A stretch of DNA of 64,000 nt from Hetaerina americana (Eukaryota > Arthropoda > Insecta > Odonata > Calopterygidae). Position 1 is the first letter of the stretch; each line of letters starts with the position of its first letter. Below the pieces are notes generated by a model that was not told the origin of the DNA, made no database searches, and saw nothing but the letters and a program-made list of their open reading frames with translations. Of this stretch, positions 1 through 9,196 are shown piece by piece. The stretch spans positions 310,001 through 374,000 of the forward strand of contig JAKTNV010000061.1 of the NCBI GenBank assembly GCA_022747635.1, in the 5' to 3' direction. A program made the translations under genes and the position numbers.

Positions 1-209
1 TCTTTTCAATGTTACCAGTGGCGACTACCCTGCACTGAACGCACGGGCTATTCTCAACCGCTATCTCGTGCCCCCACATGGAGGATTCCACCCACAATCT
101 ATTTTTTTAACAATAGACAGACCATGGGGCATACCTAAATTCCCCCCCATCCCGATGATACACCACAAAACATCAATAACAACCCTCTTTGGCCTGTTTT
201 GAATTCCCC
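1..209 (+). pseudogene. Decayed Ty3/gypsy reverse transcriptase, upstream fragment
   Basis: Conceptual translation on the + strand, with frame changes and stops, gives pieces typical of the middle of a gypsy reverse transcriptase. One is a stretch like KTSITTLFGLF, where live elements have KTAITTPFGLFEFPF. The fragment stops exactly at the LINE target duplication (210-221), and its continuation, SRNAAKLVQRIMHEV (compare LRNAAQTFQRFMD), starts on the far side of the LINE at 5967. The LINE therefore jumped into an existing gypsy copy. The fragment is not functional. The family call is inference from motif resemblance. Confidence 0.6.
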
Positions 210-396
210 TTTGTGTTTTGGTAGTAGTAGTTTTGGGTTTTAGGGTGCGTCGACAGCTAAGGTCATTTTGCACCACTCATTAAATATAAAACTAAAATTC
301 CTTTTTACTTAGGAATAATAAATAAATAAATACGGTTAAATATAAATAAATAAATAATTGTTAAAATCAAAAGCATTAAAATTATGAGCTCCAAAG

Positions 397-3300
397 CTAA
401 AGCTGCCCCATTAAACCGGTTGACCTTAAAAAACTTAGGACTCGGTTAATAGACCCAGAGTCATCCCCTAAAATATTTTTCAAGTCTCCCCTTATCTTCA
501 ACATGTCTCTGGCCCTTTGGTATCTTGTACATTCCGTCAGGATATGTTTTATCGTAAGGGGTTGGAAACACTCATTGCAGCGGGGCTGTTCTTTTACCTC
601 CGCAAAGAGGTACGAATGAGTGAGGGCAGAGTGTCCTATTCTCAGGCGCGTAATCATGACCTCTTCCCTCCGAATGTTCCGGATGGAAGAGGACCATGGT
701 GAAACGACCGGTTTTATTGCCCTGAGTTTATTATTTTGCAGAGACTGCCAAGTCTCCTTCCACTGATGCAGGACCGAGTTCCGCAAGGCGGCCTTCACGT
801 CCTCCATTGGGACCAAGGTGGAGTCGGTCTCGGGTTGTCGAAGGGCATCCTTCGCTGCCTGGTCAGCTTTTTCGTTGCCTCTTATGCCGACGTGACCAGG
901 AGTCCATATAAAGGAGACCCTGTTCCCCTTTCTCTGAAGGGACAACAGGGTATAATGGATCTCCTGGACTATCGGGTGCACAGGTGCAAAGACCGATAAA
1001 GATTTTAGGGCGCTCAACGAGTCGGTGCAGATGAGGAAAGAGCCATTGCTTTCTTTTATTTCTCCTAGGGCCGTCCTTATGGCTGACAGCTCGGCTGTAA
1101 AAATGCTGCAAGAAGTGTGCAGTTTTTTCCTCACGACTCCATGGTAGTGGGACACGACTGCATAGGCACACGCAGATTCTGACTTTGACCCGTCGGTGTA
1201 GACTGGGACAAAGTCAGAAAGTGAGCTGAGGACGGCACTGAAGAGCTGCTGGTATTCGGAATCGGTCGTTTTGGCTTTGCGGCGTGCACTGGCAATGAGT
1301 TTAATATCCGGCATTGGTGTTAACCAAGGCGGATACTTAGCATAGGAGACGGGGCATATTTGAGGAAATGTAAAATTTACCTCATTAATAAAATCATTAA
1401 AACGAACGGCAAAGGGTCTAGTTGCCCTTCTCCGCCTGTTAAATAAGTCTAAAAACCGTTGGTTAAAAACTATGTTAAAACAAGGGTGGATTGTCTCTGA
1501 TAAAATTTTACAGGCATAGTTGCCCATTAAAATCATCCTGCGGGTTTCCAACGGAGGCTCCCCTGCGTCTGCAAGTAGGCTTGGGACTGGGCTTGTTCTA
1601 AATGCCCCGGTGGCCAACCGTATCCCAGCATTGTGGACACATGTGAGTGGTCTCAAGTAAGACTCTCGTCCTGAGGAATAAACTATGGAACCATAGTCCA
1701 ATTTGGATCGCACCAAGCCTCTGTACAATAAAAGCATGGTGGTGCGGTCTGCTCCCCAAGTGGAGTGAGTTAAAAACTTTAAAACGTTGAGGGTTTGGCG
1801 ACACCTCTCGCGTAACACGCGGATATGCTCCCGCCAGTTCAGCTTTTGGTCCAGGATCATGCCGAGAAAGCGGACGGACTCCACAAATGGAAGAATCCTA
1901 CCCAACAGGGTTAGGGTCGGGGTAACGTGGTAACCGCGAAGACGGTGAAAGTGCACGCATTTCGTTTTCTCCATGGAGAAACGAAATCCGTTCTTTCGCG
2001 ACCACTCTCCCAGTTTGTTTAGAGTCACCTGGGCTTGCCTGGAAGCGTTTGGCAGTCGTGTCGACCGGCAAAATATGGCTAGGTCGTCCACATAGAGCGA
2101 TGCCATCACCGGGGCATTGATGCATTCCACCACGTCGTTGATGGCGATGGCAAATAACGTCACGCTCAGTACTGAACCCTGGGGTACCCCGTTCTCCTGT
2201 GTAAAAGATCGGGATAAGTGCTTCCCAGTCCTTACTTTAAAAAGGCGGTTAGTTAAAAAATTTCTGATAAATAGGGCCATGTTGCCTCTAAATCCCCACT
2301 TGTGGAGCGTGTTGAGGATTCTCCATCGCCACACACTATCATAGGCCTTCTCCAGGTCGAAGAAGACTGCTATGACGTGTTGACGGTGGAGAAAGGCTTC
2401 CTGGATGAAGTTCTCAGTGCGCACCAGATGGTCTGTCGTGGACCTGCCACGCCGAAAGCCGCACTGAGCGTCGGAGAGCAGGTGTCGACTCTCCAAGCAC
2501 CACATGAGACGTCGGTTTACCATCCGTTCCATCACCTTGCACAGGCAGCTGGTGAGAGATATGGGACGGTAGTTGTTCGGGTCATTTTGGTCCTTGCCCT
2601 GTTTTGGGATTGGTATCACGATGGACTCTCGCCAGGCATTTGGAAAACTGCCCTCGTTCCAAAGTTGGTTGAGGGTATTTAGGACCTCCCCAATCGCAGT
2701 TTCCGGAATGTTCCGGAGAAATGCGTTGTGGATTTCGTCCGCCCCTGGCGAGGTGTAATGGGAGTCTTCGATGGCGGATTTAAGCTCCCAGGACGTGAAA
2801 GGCTCATTGTAATATTCCCGTGTAGGACCTGCACCAAATTTGAGAGGGACTCTCTCGCATCGCCTCTTCCTGTACACAAAGTCCGCGGCATAGCCCTCGT
2901 CACTGCTATTGGCCGCGAACTGACTGGCAAATATGTTGCTTATTTCGGCAGGTGAATTAACCACCCGGCCAGCAACAAGCAATGGCGAGATGACAAATGA
3001 GCCCTTTGACCCGGAGATTTTCTTCACTTTGTCCCATACCTGACCAAGTGGCGTGCGATGGTTGATGGTAGAGACGTATTCTATCCAGGAAGCCCTCTTG
3101 GCCTCCTTCACGGCCCTTCGAGCTCGCGCTCTCAGGCGGCGGTACGATGCCAGATTAGTTGCCGTGGGATATTTTCTAAAAATATGCAGTGCTTTTTTCC
3201 TCGCCCGAATCGCCCGGTCGCATTCCCCGTTCCACCAAGGGACAGGAGCTCGATTAATGTTCCCGGACGTACGAGGGATACTTTTCGTAGCTGCCGCCAA

Positions 3301-4098
3301 CAGCGTTGAACTTAGTTTATCGACGTTGTGCAACGCGTCGAAACTTGCGTCGTGTTTATATGTAAACGTACGCTTGAAAAGTGGCCAGTCCGCACGGTTA
3401 ATACGCCACTTTTCCGGAGGTTTTGAAATGGTGGGCGAAGAGTCTTCTTTAACGAGTAGAAGAGGAAAATGGTCACTCCCACAGAGATCGTTGTGGGTGG
3501 ACATTTTCAGCTTTGGGGCTAGACTTCTCGAGCATAGACAAAGATCTATTGCTGAGAATTCCCCATTAAAGCTGTTAAACCGGGTTTTTTCGCCGCTATT
3601 TAATAAAAACAGGTTAAAATCCTCAATAAAGTTGGATAAAATTCGACCTCTCCTATTGCTTTGGGTTTCTGGCCCTCCCCAGAGAGGATCATGGGCATTA
3701 AAATCTCCCATCAAAATGAACGGCTGAGGAAGCTGGTGGACAAGGGCTTCAAGGTTCAGGCGGGTCACCGGTGCACCCTCTGGCAGATACACGTTGCATA
3801 ACGTCATCCTCTCAGGGGTGTGCACCGTGACAGCGACGGCCTGGAATGGAGAGTTCAGTTGGACTCGCGAGGTGTAAAGGGCCTCACGGGCCGCAACTGC
3901 TACTCCCCCTTGGGCTCGTTGGCCACTTAGGTCATCCGTTCTAAAAACAGTGAACCCCTTCAAAATACCCTTATCTTCAGCCTTAAAATGGGTCTCTTGG
4001 AGACAAATACAAGAGGGTTTAAAATCTTGGATTAAAATGGCCAGCTCCTCCTTGTGCCGATAAAAGCCATTGCAGTTCCACTGCAGAATGGAACACAT
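397..4098 (-). CDS. LINE ORF2 polyprotein (endonuclease, reverse transcriptase, RNase H)
   Basis: This is an intact 1,233-residue reading frame. It should nick chromosomal DNA and reverse-transcribe the element RNA at the nick. The N-terminal apurinic-like endonuclease begins LQWNCNGFY and has QETH, GDFNAH and SDHFPLLL. The reverse transcriptase (roughly residues 470-740) shows FFDLEKAYDSVW, the PQGS motif and the catalytic YVDD (SLYVDDLAIF). RNase H (roughly 930-1060) carries VYTDGSKSE, CTDSLSAL and WTPGHVGIRGNEKAD. A C-terminal Cys/His cluster (CNECFQPLTIKHILTEC) follows. All catalytic residues I could locate are present. The start Met at 4098 is supported because the endonuclease begins within five residues. 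Expression probably depends on the upstream ORF1, since only 90 bp separate the two. Compare copy 2, where the same ORF carries a stop at codon 13. Confidence 0.93.
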   Translation of the reverse strand: MCSILQWNCNGFYRHKEELAILIQDFKPSCICLQETHFKAEDKGILKGFTVFRTDDLSGQRAQGGVAVAAREALYTSRVQLNSPFQAVAVTVHTPERMTLCNVYLPEGAPVTRLNLEALVHQLPQPFILMGDFNAHDPLWGGPETQSNRRGRILSNFIEDFNLFLLNSGEKTRFNSFNGEFSAIDLCLCSRSLAPKLKMSTHNDLCGSDHFPLLLVKEDSSPTISKPPEKWRINRADWPLFKRTFTYKHDASFDALHNVDKLSSTLLAAATKSIPRTSGNINRAPVPWWNGECDRAIRARKKALHIFRKYPTATNLASYRRLRARARRAVKEAKRASWIEYVSTINHRTPLGQVWDKVKKISGSKGSFVISPLLVAGRVVNSPAEISNIFASQFAANSSDEGYAADFVYRKRRCERVPLKFGAGPTREYYNEPFTSWELKSAIEDSHYTSPGADEIHNAFLRNIPETAIGEVLNTLNQLWNEGSFPNAWRESIVIPIPKQGKDQNDPNNYRPISLTSCLCKVMERMVNRRLMWCLESRHLLSDAQCGFRRGRSTTDHLVRTENFIQEAFLHRQHVIAVFFDLEKAYDSVWRWRILNTLHKWGFRGNMALFIRNFLTNRLFKVRTGKHLSRSFTQENGVPQGSVLSVTLFAIAINDVVECINAPVMASLYVDDLAIFCRSTRLPNASRQAQVTLNKLGEWSRKNGFRFSMEKTKCVHFHRLRGYHVTPTLTLLGRILPFVESVRFLGMILDQKLNWREHIRVLRERCRQTLNVLKFLTHSTWGADRTTMLLLYRGLVRSKLDYGSIVYSSGRESYLRPLTCVHNAGIRLATGAFRTSPVPSLLADAGEPPLETRRMILMGNYACKILSETIHPCFNIVFNQRFLDLFNRRRRATRPFAVRFNDFINEVNFTFPQICPVSYAKYPPWLTPMPDIKLIASARRKAKTTDSEYQQLFSAVLSSLSDFVPVYTDGSKSESACAYAVVSHYHGVVRKKLHTSCSIFTAELSAIRTALGEIKESNGSFLICTDSLSALKSLSVFAPVHPIVQEIHYTLLSLQRKGNRVSFIWTPGHVGIRGNEKADQAAKDALRQPETDSTLVPMEDVKAALRNSVLHQWKETWQSLQNNKLRAIKPVVSPWSSSIRNIRREEVMITRLRIGHSALTHSYLFAEVKEQPRCNECFQPLTIKHILTECTRYQRARDMLKIRGDLKNILGDDSGSINRVLSFLRSTGLMGQL

Positions 4099-4188
4099 TT
4101 AAAGTGTTCAATTAAATTAAATAAATAAATAAATAAATATATAAATAAATAAGATGACTAAAAAGGGAGATGACCAACTCTATTGAGG

Positions 4189-5520
4189 TTATCGCTTGAA
4201 GCGATGTTTCCTCTTCCACTCGTTTGCGAAGACCTCAGTATCGGAGATACTCTGGTCCTCTTCAATTACCTCCGGCTTCTTTGGCTTCACTGGAGGCGGC
4301 GGGGAAGGTGTATTCTCACGCCCTTTTGGCGTGTTCCCCTTGGTGGTTTTCTGTGGGCTCTTCTTTGAAGGGCCCACAGGAGTAGGTGGCTCCTTGTCCA
4401 CCTTACTCTTCCCATCCTTCACCCTTTTGGGTTTAGGCACTTGCGTGTTTTCAACTGGGGATTCTTTCGGTATCTCCGTCTGCGTGGCGATGGTACACTT
4501 TACACATTGCGTGGTTGCAACGGAAGCAAAGGACCGGGAGAAAGTTGGAGCGATTAGCGCCCTGTATTTTCTCCTCGCTTCCGCATATGGGATTTTTTCC
4601 AGTGTTTTTATCTCCATGACTTTCCTCTCTTCTTTCATCTTCGGGCAATCACGAGAGTACACTGGGTGTGTACCCTCGCAATTGACACAAAGAGGTTCCG
4701 AAGAGCACTCTTTATCCTCGTGCGCGTCTTTGCCACAGCGCGGGCAGGTGGCCTTACCCTCGCAGCGCGACGCGACATGGCCGAACCGTTGGCATTTGAA
4801 ACAACGCACGGGATTTGGGATGAATGGCCTCACTGGTACCGATTCATAGCCCACAAACACCTTGTCGGGTAGTCTATCACGCGCAAACGTCAAGATCACG
4901 GAGGTGCTGTTTACGTTTTCTCCGTTGCGCCTTGTGGTGAGTCGACGACAATCAGTCACTCCCTGAGAGAACATTTCTCTCTTGATTTCTTCCATGTCCA
5001 CGTATAGGAGGTCGTAGTGACTGATGACTCCCCGACAGGTGTTAAGAGTGCGGTGCACCTCCACCTTAATCGGAATGTCATGGAGCATTCCCATAGCAAG
5101 CAGTTTATCGCTTTGTGTATCGTTCAGGGTCTCTATAAGAAGTGTACCATCCCGGAGCTTCTTCACGCTCTTTGGGTCCCCAGGCACAATCTGTGACAAA
5201 ACTCTGCGAATTAAGAAAGGAGAAACCTTTTTCAAGGTTTCACCTTCCTTTATGCACGACATAATTAAATAGCGCTTACATGCGCCTATGCACTTTTCTC
5301 CCCCGCCGGTGTCCGGACGGGATCTTTTTAGTGGTGGAAAGGGTTTTTCCTCCATAATAATAAATAATTCGTCCCTCGGCCTCCCCACCCGCCACGGAGC
5401 CACACATTTGGGACGCCGCTCCGCCAAACCGGAGCGGTCGCCAGGGCTAACTCGAGGGATATAGCGCTTCTGGAGTGGTTGTCTGTTTCGGGGTGGATCT
5501 TCGGTGCAAGGGCCCACCAA
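4189..5520 (-). CDS. LINE ORF1, gag-like nucleic-acid-binding protein with zinc knuckles
   Basis: The open frame has 443 codons from the first Met. An inner Met at 5355 (MEEKPFPPLKRSRPD) is a likely alternative start, because the segment before it is Pro/Arg-rich and reads like leader. The middle of the protein carries three tandem cysteine motifs in the gag zinc-knuckle style, starting CFKCQRFGHVASRC, CPRCGKDAHEDKEC and CVNCEGTHPVYSRDC. The C-terminal third is Lys/Pro-rich, with PSPPPPVKPKKPE, and ends in a basic tail (KRKHRFKR). Proteins of this kind coat the element RNA to form the retrotransposition particle; that role is known for the family and not shown here. Copy 2 has the same 443-codon frame. 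Confidence 0.88.
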   Translation of the reverse strand: MVGPCTEDPPRNRQPLQKRYIPRVSPGDRSGLAERRPKCVAPWRVGRPRDELFIIMEEKPFPPLKRSRPDTGGGEKCIGACKRYLIMSCIKEGETLKKVSPFLIRRVLSQIVPGDPKSVKKLRDGTLLIETLNDTQSDKLLAMGMLHDIPIKVEVHRTLNTCRGVISHYDLLYVDMEEIKREMFSQGVTDCRRLTTRRNGENVNSTSVILTFARDRLPDKVFVGYESVPVRPFIPNPVRCFKCQRFGHVASRCEGKATCPRCGKDAHEDKECSSEPLCVNCEGTHPVYSRDCPKMKEERKVMEIKTLEKIPYAEARRKYRALIAPTFSRSFASVATTQCVKCTIATQTEIPKESPVENTQVPKPKRVKDGKSKVDKEPPTPVGPSKKSPQKTTKGNTPKGRENTPSPPPPVKPKKPEVIEEDQSISDTEVFANEWKRKHRFKR

Positions 5521-5869
5521 AACCCTTACATCTCCGACCTCCCTACGCAGACCCCCACAACCTTGGCACTCGCCACCGGAGCGAAAACGCGACGGAAGCC
5601 GATTGACCGGGAGTGGCTAGCTCCCGGCCTCCCGTTTACACGAAATCCGGGGCCGAAGAGGGGTATCACTCCCCGGTCCATACAGGGCATCCGACACCCT
5701 GCTGGGAACCAGAAAGCTCACCCTCCAGGATCCCCTTTTCTCCCTTACGGGTCTCCAGGCACGGCAAACACCTGGGCGGATCGCAGGCCAGATGGTATGG
5801 CCGCTCACAGACAGTGGATCCACAGCACTGTCCGGACGCATCCCTTGCTGGCTTGGGGTTTGTTTTCGG

Positions 5870-5954
5870 GGTTTTCTCCCCGCCCTTTTAGTCGCCTCTT
5901 ACAACAAGCAGGGATACTGCGGGAGTATTCTCTACCCCCCTACCCGCAGGGGGG
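5870..5954 (-). other. Conserved structured 5' end of the LINE (copy 1)
   Basis: In the sense direction the element starts with a C/G-rich run, then a CCCTGCTTGT..GGCGACTAAAAGGG segment in which CCCT and AGGG, and GTCG and CGAC, can pair into an interrupted hairpin. Copy 1 reads TTGT where copy 2 reads CGT in the loop side. The same block recurs at 14658-14742 and, by itself, at 22059-22136. It is probably part of the 5' UTR or internal promoter, or an RNA-processing structure. The function is not shown. Confidence 0.5.
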
Positions 5955-7850
5955 TTTGTGTTTTGGTTCGCGGAACGCTGCAAAGTTAGTTCAGCGCATT
6001 ATGCACGAAGTCCCACATGGAATGGACTTTAATTTGTGTAAAGACACGATATACTGGTTGCCCCTTCGGATGGGGAACGTGAAAAGCATTTCAGAGAACT
6101 TTTCTTTCGACTTGGTAAATATGGTGTCCTAGTTAATTCTGCAGTGTTTTCGGCCGCCCTCAAAGCGCCTGCTTCGGTTTCTTGGTGTTCGCCAGTGGCA
6201 TCGCACCACTGCCTAAAAAGATGGAATCAGTGCGCAATTTCGGAAACCGCGAAGTGAAGGACAAGCCGTTTCCTGGGTCTGACTAACTTTTACTTGCGTT
6301 TCATTCCAAATTTAACTGCTCTCCAGGAGCCTCTGAATGACATTTAACGAGTGCAGAACAACAAAGGAAATGCCCCAGTGTTGTGGAATCCATCAACGGA
6401 GCGTATAGTTAACAACTGCAAGGACAGCCTCGCCCAAGCGAGTGTTAAGCCACCCTGATCCATCATTGCCATTGGCTATTTTTGCGGATGCCTCCGATAC
6501 CTCTGTTGGTACCACCCTAAAACAGCGTTCCGAAGTTGGTTGGTTGCCTCTTACCTTTTTCACGAGGAAGCAATCACTCGCTGAGTGGGATTATAGTCCA
6601 TACGATAGGGAATTACTAGGTGAGTACACTGCTATCTTCGTCATATAATCGAAGGCGATCCTTTACCATATTCACTGACCATAAGGCCTAAGGGTTCGCT
6701 TTTTTCAAAACACTGGCTACTTCACCGAGGCAAATCCGTCATTTAAGTTACGTGTCGCAATTTTTCACTAACGTCCGCCATGTGTTGGGGCCTGAAAATT
6801 TCGTCGCGGACACTTTGTCTTGAATGGTAGCTGTCCAAGTCAGTGAACTACAACGCTTTAACTCATTCTCAGGTCATAGACGCCGAGCTCTAATCGCTCC
6901 TGCAATCGGGATGTGCGTTGAACCTACACAGAACGCCTATTCCGGGAACAGAGCTCGATATTTACTGTGATGTTTCCACTTCAAGTACTCCCCCTTTCCT
7001 CACAGCGTTTTCGAAAGCCTCCACCAGTTGGCATATCCAGGAATCAAAGCCGTTTTGTGTGATCATCGATCCATATAGATCGCAGAGCTCAGGCACGCGC
7101 TTGTCTTCCGTGCTAGCTCTAAAAAGTGCACCAGCACGCATTTCCAATACCTTATGCAACCACCAAGACGGTTGCCAGGGAATTTTTCCGGGGATGGATC
7201 CCCCGTTTTGGTGCACCTGTATTCATCACTACGGATCAGGGCCAGCAGTTAGTGTTATCATTTCTGCACAATATCTGATGGAATTTAGGAGTGCGCTGAC
7301 GGTGGCGCATCAACCGTCTGCCGAAGGCATGGTGGAAAGGTTTCACAGACAACTGAAGGCAGCTATTATGTGCCACGAGGATGACCAATGGACGGAAGCA
7401 CTTCCGGTGTTATTTCTGGGCATACGGGCAGCTTGGAAGTACATGCAGGCCACATCAGTCGAGATGCTACACGGGTAAATGGAATTTATTGTTCCTTCTC
7501 CAGAGACAGCGACACCACGGGTTTCACGCACCAGTTGGACCTGCGCTCAGTACCAGATGCGTGCCATGGAGAGCAGTTTTCGTCAACCAGGACCTGCCCA
7601 CGTCTTCCCATGTTTTCATCTGTCATGATGCCCTCAAGAGGCCTGCACCCTCCGTATGACGGATCATATGAAGTACTCCATAGGTCGCCAGAGCATTACG
7701 ATGCCAGAGAGCGAGGAAAGGAAACGACTATCACCCTGGAAGGACTAGTCCACCTGTGTACTTGGAGTAGAACAACCTAAGGCGCCGCCTATGCTGAGTC
7801 AACACACCTCTGACACTGAAGCCTCCAAGGAAAACCCGACCAGGGCGCAC
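5955..7850 (+). pseudogene. Decayed Ty3/gypsy pol: reverse transcriptase, RNase H and integrase remains
   Basis: This continues the relic of 1-209 beyond the LINE. Recognisable pieces on the + strand, in several frames, are: the RT segment SRNAAKLVQRIMHEV near 5968-6010; the RNase H start LAIFADASDTSVGTTL near 6470-6520, followed by SPYDRELLGEY; remains of the FTDHK region near 6670; an integrase segment PSAEGMVERFHRQLKAAIM near 7315-7370; and a late PPYDGSYEVL segment near 7650-7680 typical of the integrase C terminus. Many stops and frameshifts interrupt it, so it is an old, dead copy. The domain order matches gypsy pol. The exact family is unknown. Confidence 0.7.
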
Positions 7851-7959
7851 AATGCATTTCCTGTGCCATTTGGACATGTACAACACCTGAATACCTAACC
7901 ATACCACACCCTAACCCCGTTACCACCCAAGCCCTGCACCCCACTTTTTCCAATTTCTT

Positions 7960-8335
7960 CTATACCTTTAGGTGCCCCATAATACTACCAGGGGGTTGTG
8001 CAGTGGACAGAGCAACACACGACCACCCGAAGTAGACGCCGTTTTCATGGCAGCCTGCTGCTAGTAGGCTGGACGCTGCACAGAGGAAGGAGAGTACTAT
8101 GCGAATGAACTGGGGACGACAATCGACGTGCGACACGAGTGACAGCATCTTTGTCACACATTTAAATTGTCGTTTGCTAACGTGAAACAAGAAACTCATC
8201 CCGGCTAACTTGGTCTTTATGTTCACCTTTGGTCTCCTAAAGTGCAAAGAGGAACTCATAAATAATGGACCATATAAGGGCAAGGAATCAATCCAAGATT
8301 TTGAAATGAGGCACCAGGCTGGCAAAACAGAATTG
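7960..8335 (+). other. Possible 3' terminal region (LTR) of the decayed gypsy element
   Basis: The relic pol ends near 7850. What follows has little coding character, and its composition (a GC-richer stretch about 7985-8210, starting around agggggttgtgcagtgg) resembles the LTR/3' part of gypsy elements. No second copy of this LTR is in the window, because the 5' part of the relic lies before position 1, so the boundary cannot be fixed. This is inference from position and composition only. Confidence 0.3.
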
Positions 8336-8339
8336 ATTA

Positions 8340-8983
8340 AGTGATAGTATATTTTGAACGTACTGAGTTTATTTCTCGTAACTACATCACTCAGACCATA
8401 TTTTCTAACAGATGTATTCAGACAATAGTTGAGAGATATTCCCTTTTAAAATAAAGTAAGAGTATGCAATGTCAGAGGAACAAGTGAAGCATATGCCTGA
8501 ACAGGCTGCACAAATAGCATCAAAATATCGAGGTAAGAAATTCGACCCAGACTTCAAGAAGAAAGCCCAAGCAGCAAAACAGACTGCAAAGAAACCCTCA
8601 GATAGTGAATCAGTGAAAACTGAAGCTAACAAGCAGTCCACAGGCAAAAACCACAAAGACACCAGTCCTAGTCAAGACACAAGAACAGAAACCAGTTAAG
8701 AGTGAACCACTTTCAGGAATCAATCTTTGGACAAATGGAAATGTATCCAATACTGACACGTAGCGAGATTACACCAAATTTTGCTGGATTGGCAAAAATC
8801 ATACAGGATTTATACTTTAAGCTTAAGGCCACAACTCCCTCCCTAGAGAATTATCTGACTCCTTCAATGTGGGTTAATATGCCAATCCCCTTCTTTAGGT
8901 AAGGTTGGTGGACATTAAAAGAAAACAGAAGGATAAAAAACTATCCCCAGAGGAAAATGCAATAGTTACAACACATGGTGGTA
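8340..8983 (+). pseudogene. Unidentified decayed coding locus, first segment
   Basis: Two adjacent open stretches lie head to tail on the + strand: 8469-8699 (76 residues, Lys/Gln/Ser-rich, starting MSEEQVKHMPEQAAQ) and 8702-8902 (66 residues, with FAGLAKIIQDLYFKLK). A third piece follows in another frame near 8905-8983 (RLVDIKRKQ, then LSPEENAIVTTHGG). The last piece is cut by the target duplication of LINE copy 2 and resumes at 14743. Three consecutive pieces of plausible protein in one direction suggest a decayed gene, gag or endogenous viral sequence. I do not recognise the family. It is not intact. Confidence 0.4.
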
Positions 8984-9196
8984 CCGCTTTAATTGTAGTA
9001 GTAGTAGTTTTAGGGGTTTGTAGGGTGCGTCGACAACTATGGTCATTTTGCACCACTGTCATAACGTAAAACTTATGTTCCTTTTAAACTAGGAGTAAGT
9101 AAACAAATAAATACGAATAAATATATAAATAAATAAAATAAACAAAAAAAAAGGAAAATGCTAAAATCAAAAGCATTAAAATTATGATCTCCAAAG

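Larger units (their letters stand above)
222..5954 (-). mobile_element. Full-length I-group non-LTR retrotransposon, copy 1
   Basis: This is a two-ORF LINE on the minus strand, about 5.73 kb long. It is bounded by a 12-bp target-site duplication, tttgtgttttgg, at 210-221 and 5955-5966. Its order in the sense direction is 5' UTR (5954-5521), ORF1 gag-like (5520-4189), an A/T-rich inter-ORF gap (4188-4099), ORF2 with endonuclease, reverse transcriptase and RNase H (4098-397), and a 3' UTR rich in TAAA units ending in a short (CTA)n tail at 222-232. An RNase H domain after the RT separates it from typical Jockey elements and suits the I group. Both ORFs are open and the ends are complete, so this may be a recently active source copy. 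A near-identical sister lies at 8997-14742. Confidence 0.93.

Noticed and set aside
3053..3727. Long + strand reading frame of 224 codons inside the LINE
   Set aside because: It is the complement of ORF2, repeats in copy 2 at the same place, and has no recognisable domain.
4196..4849. + strand 217-codon reading frame
   Set aside because: Antisense of LINE ORF1; the minus-strand frame has clear zinc knuckles.
5479..6132. + strand frame crossing the LINE 5' end
   Set aside because: It spans the element boundary and target duplication, so it is accidental.
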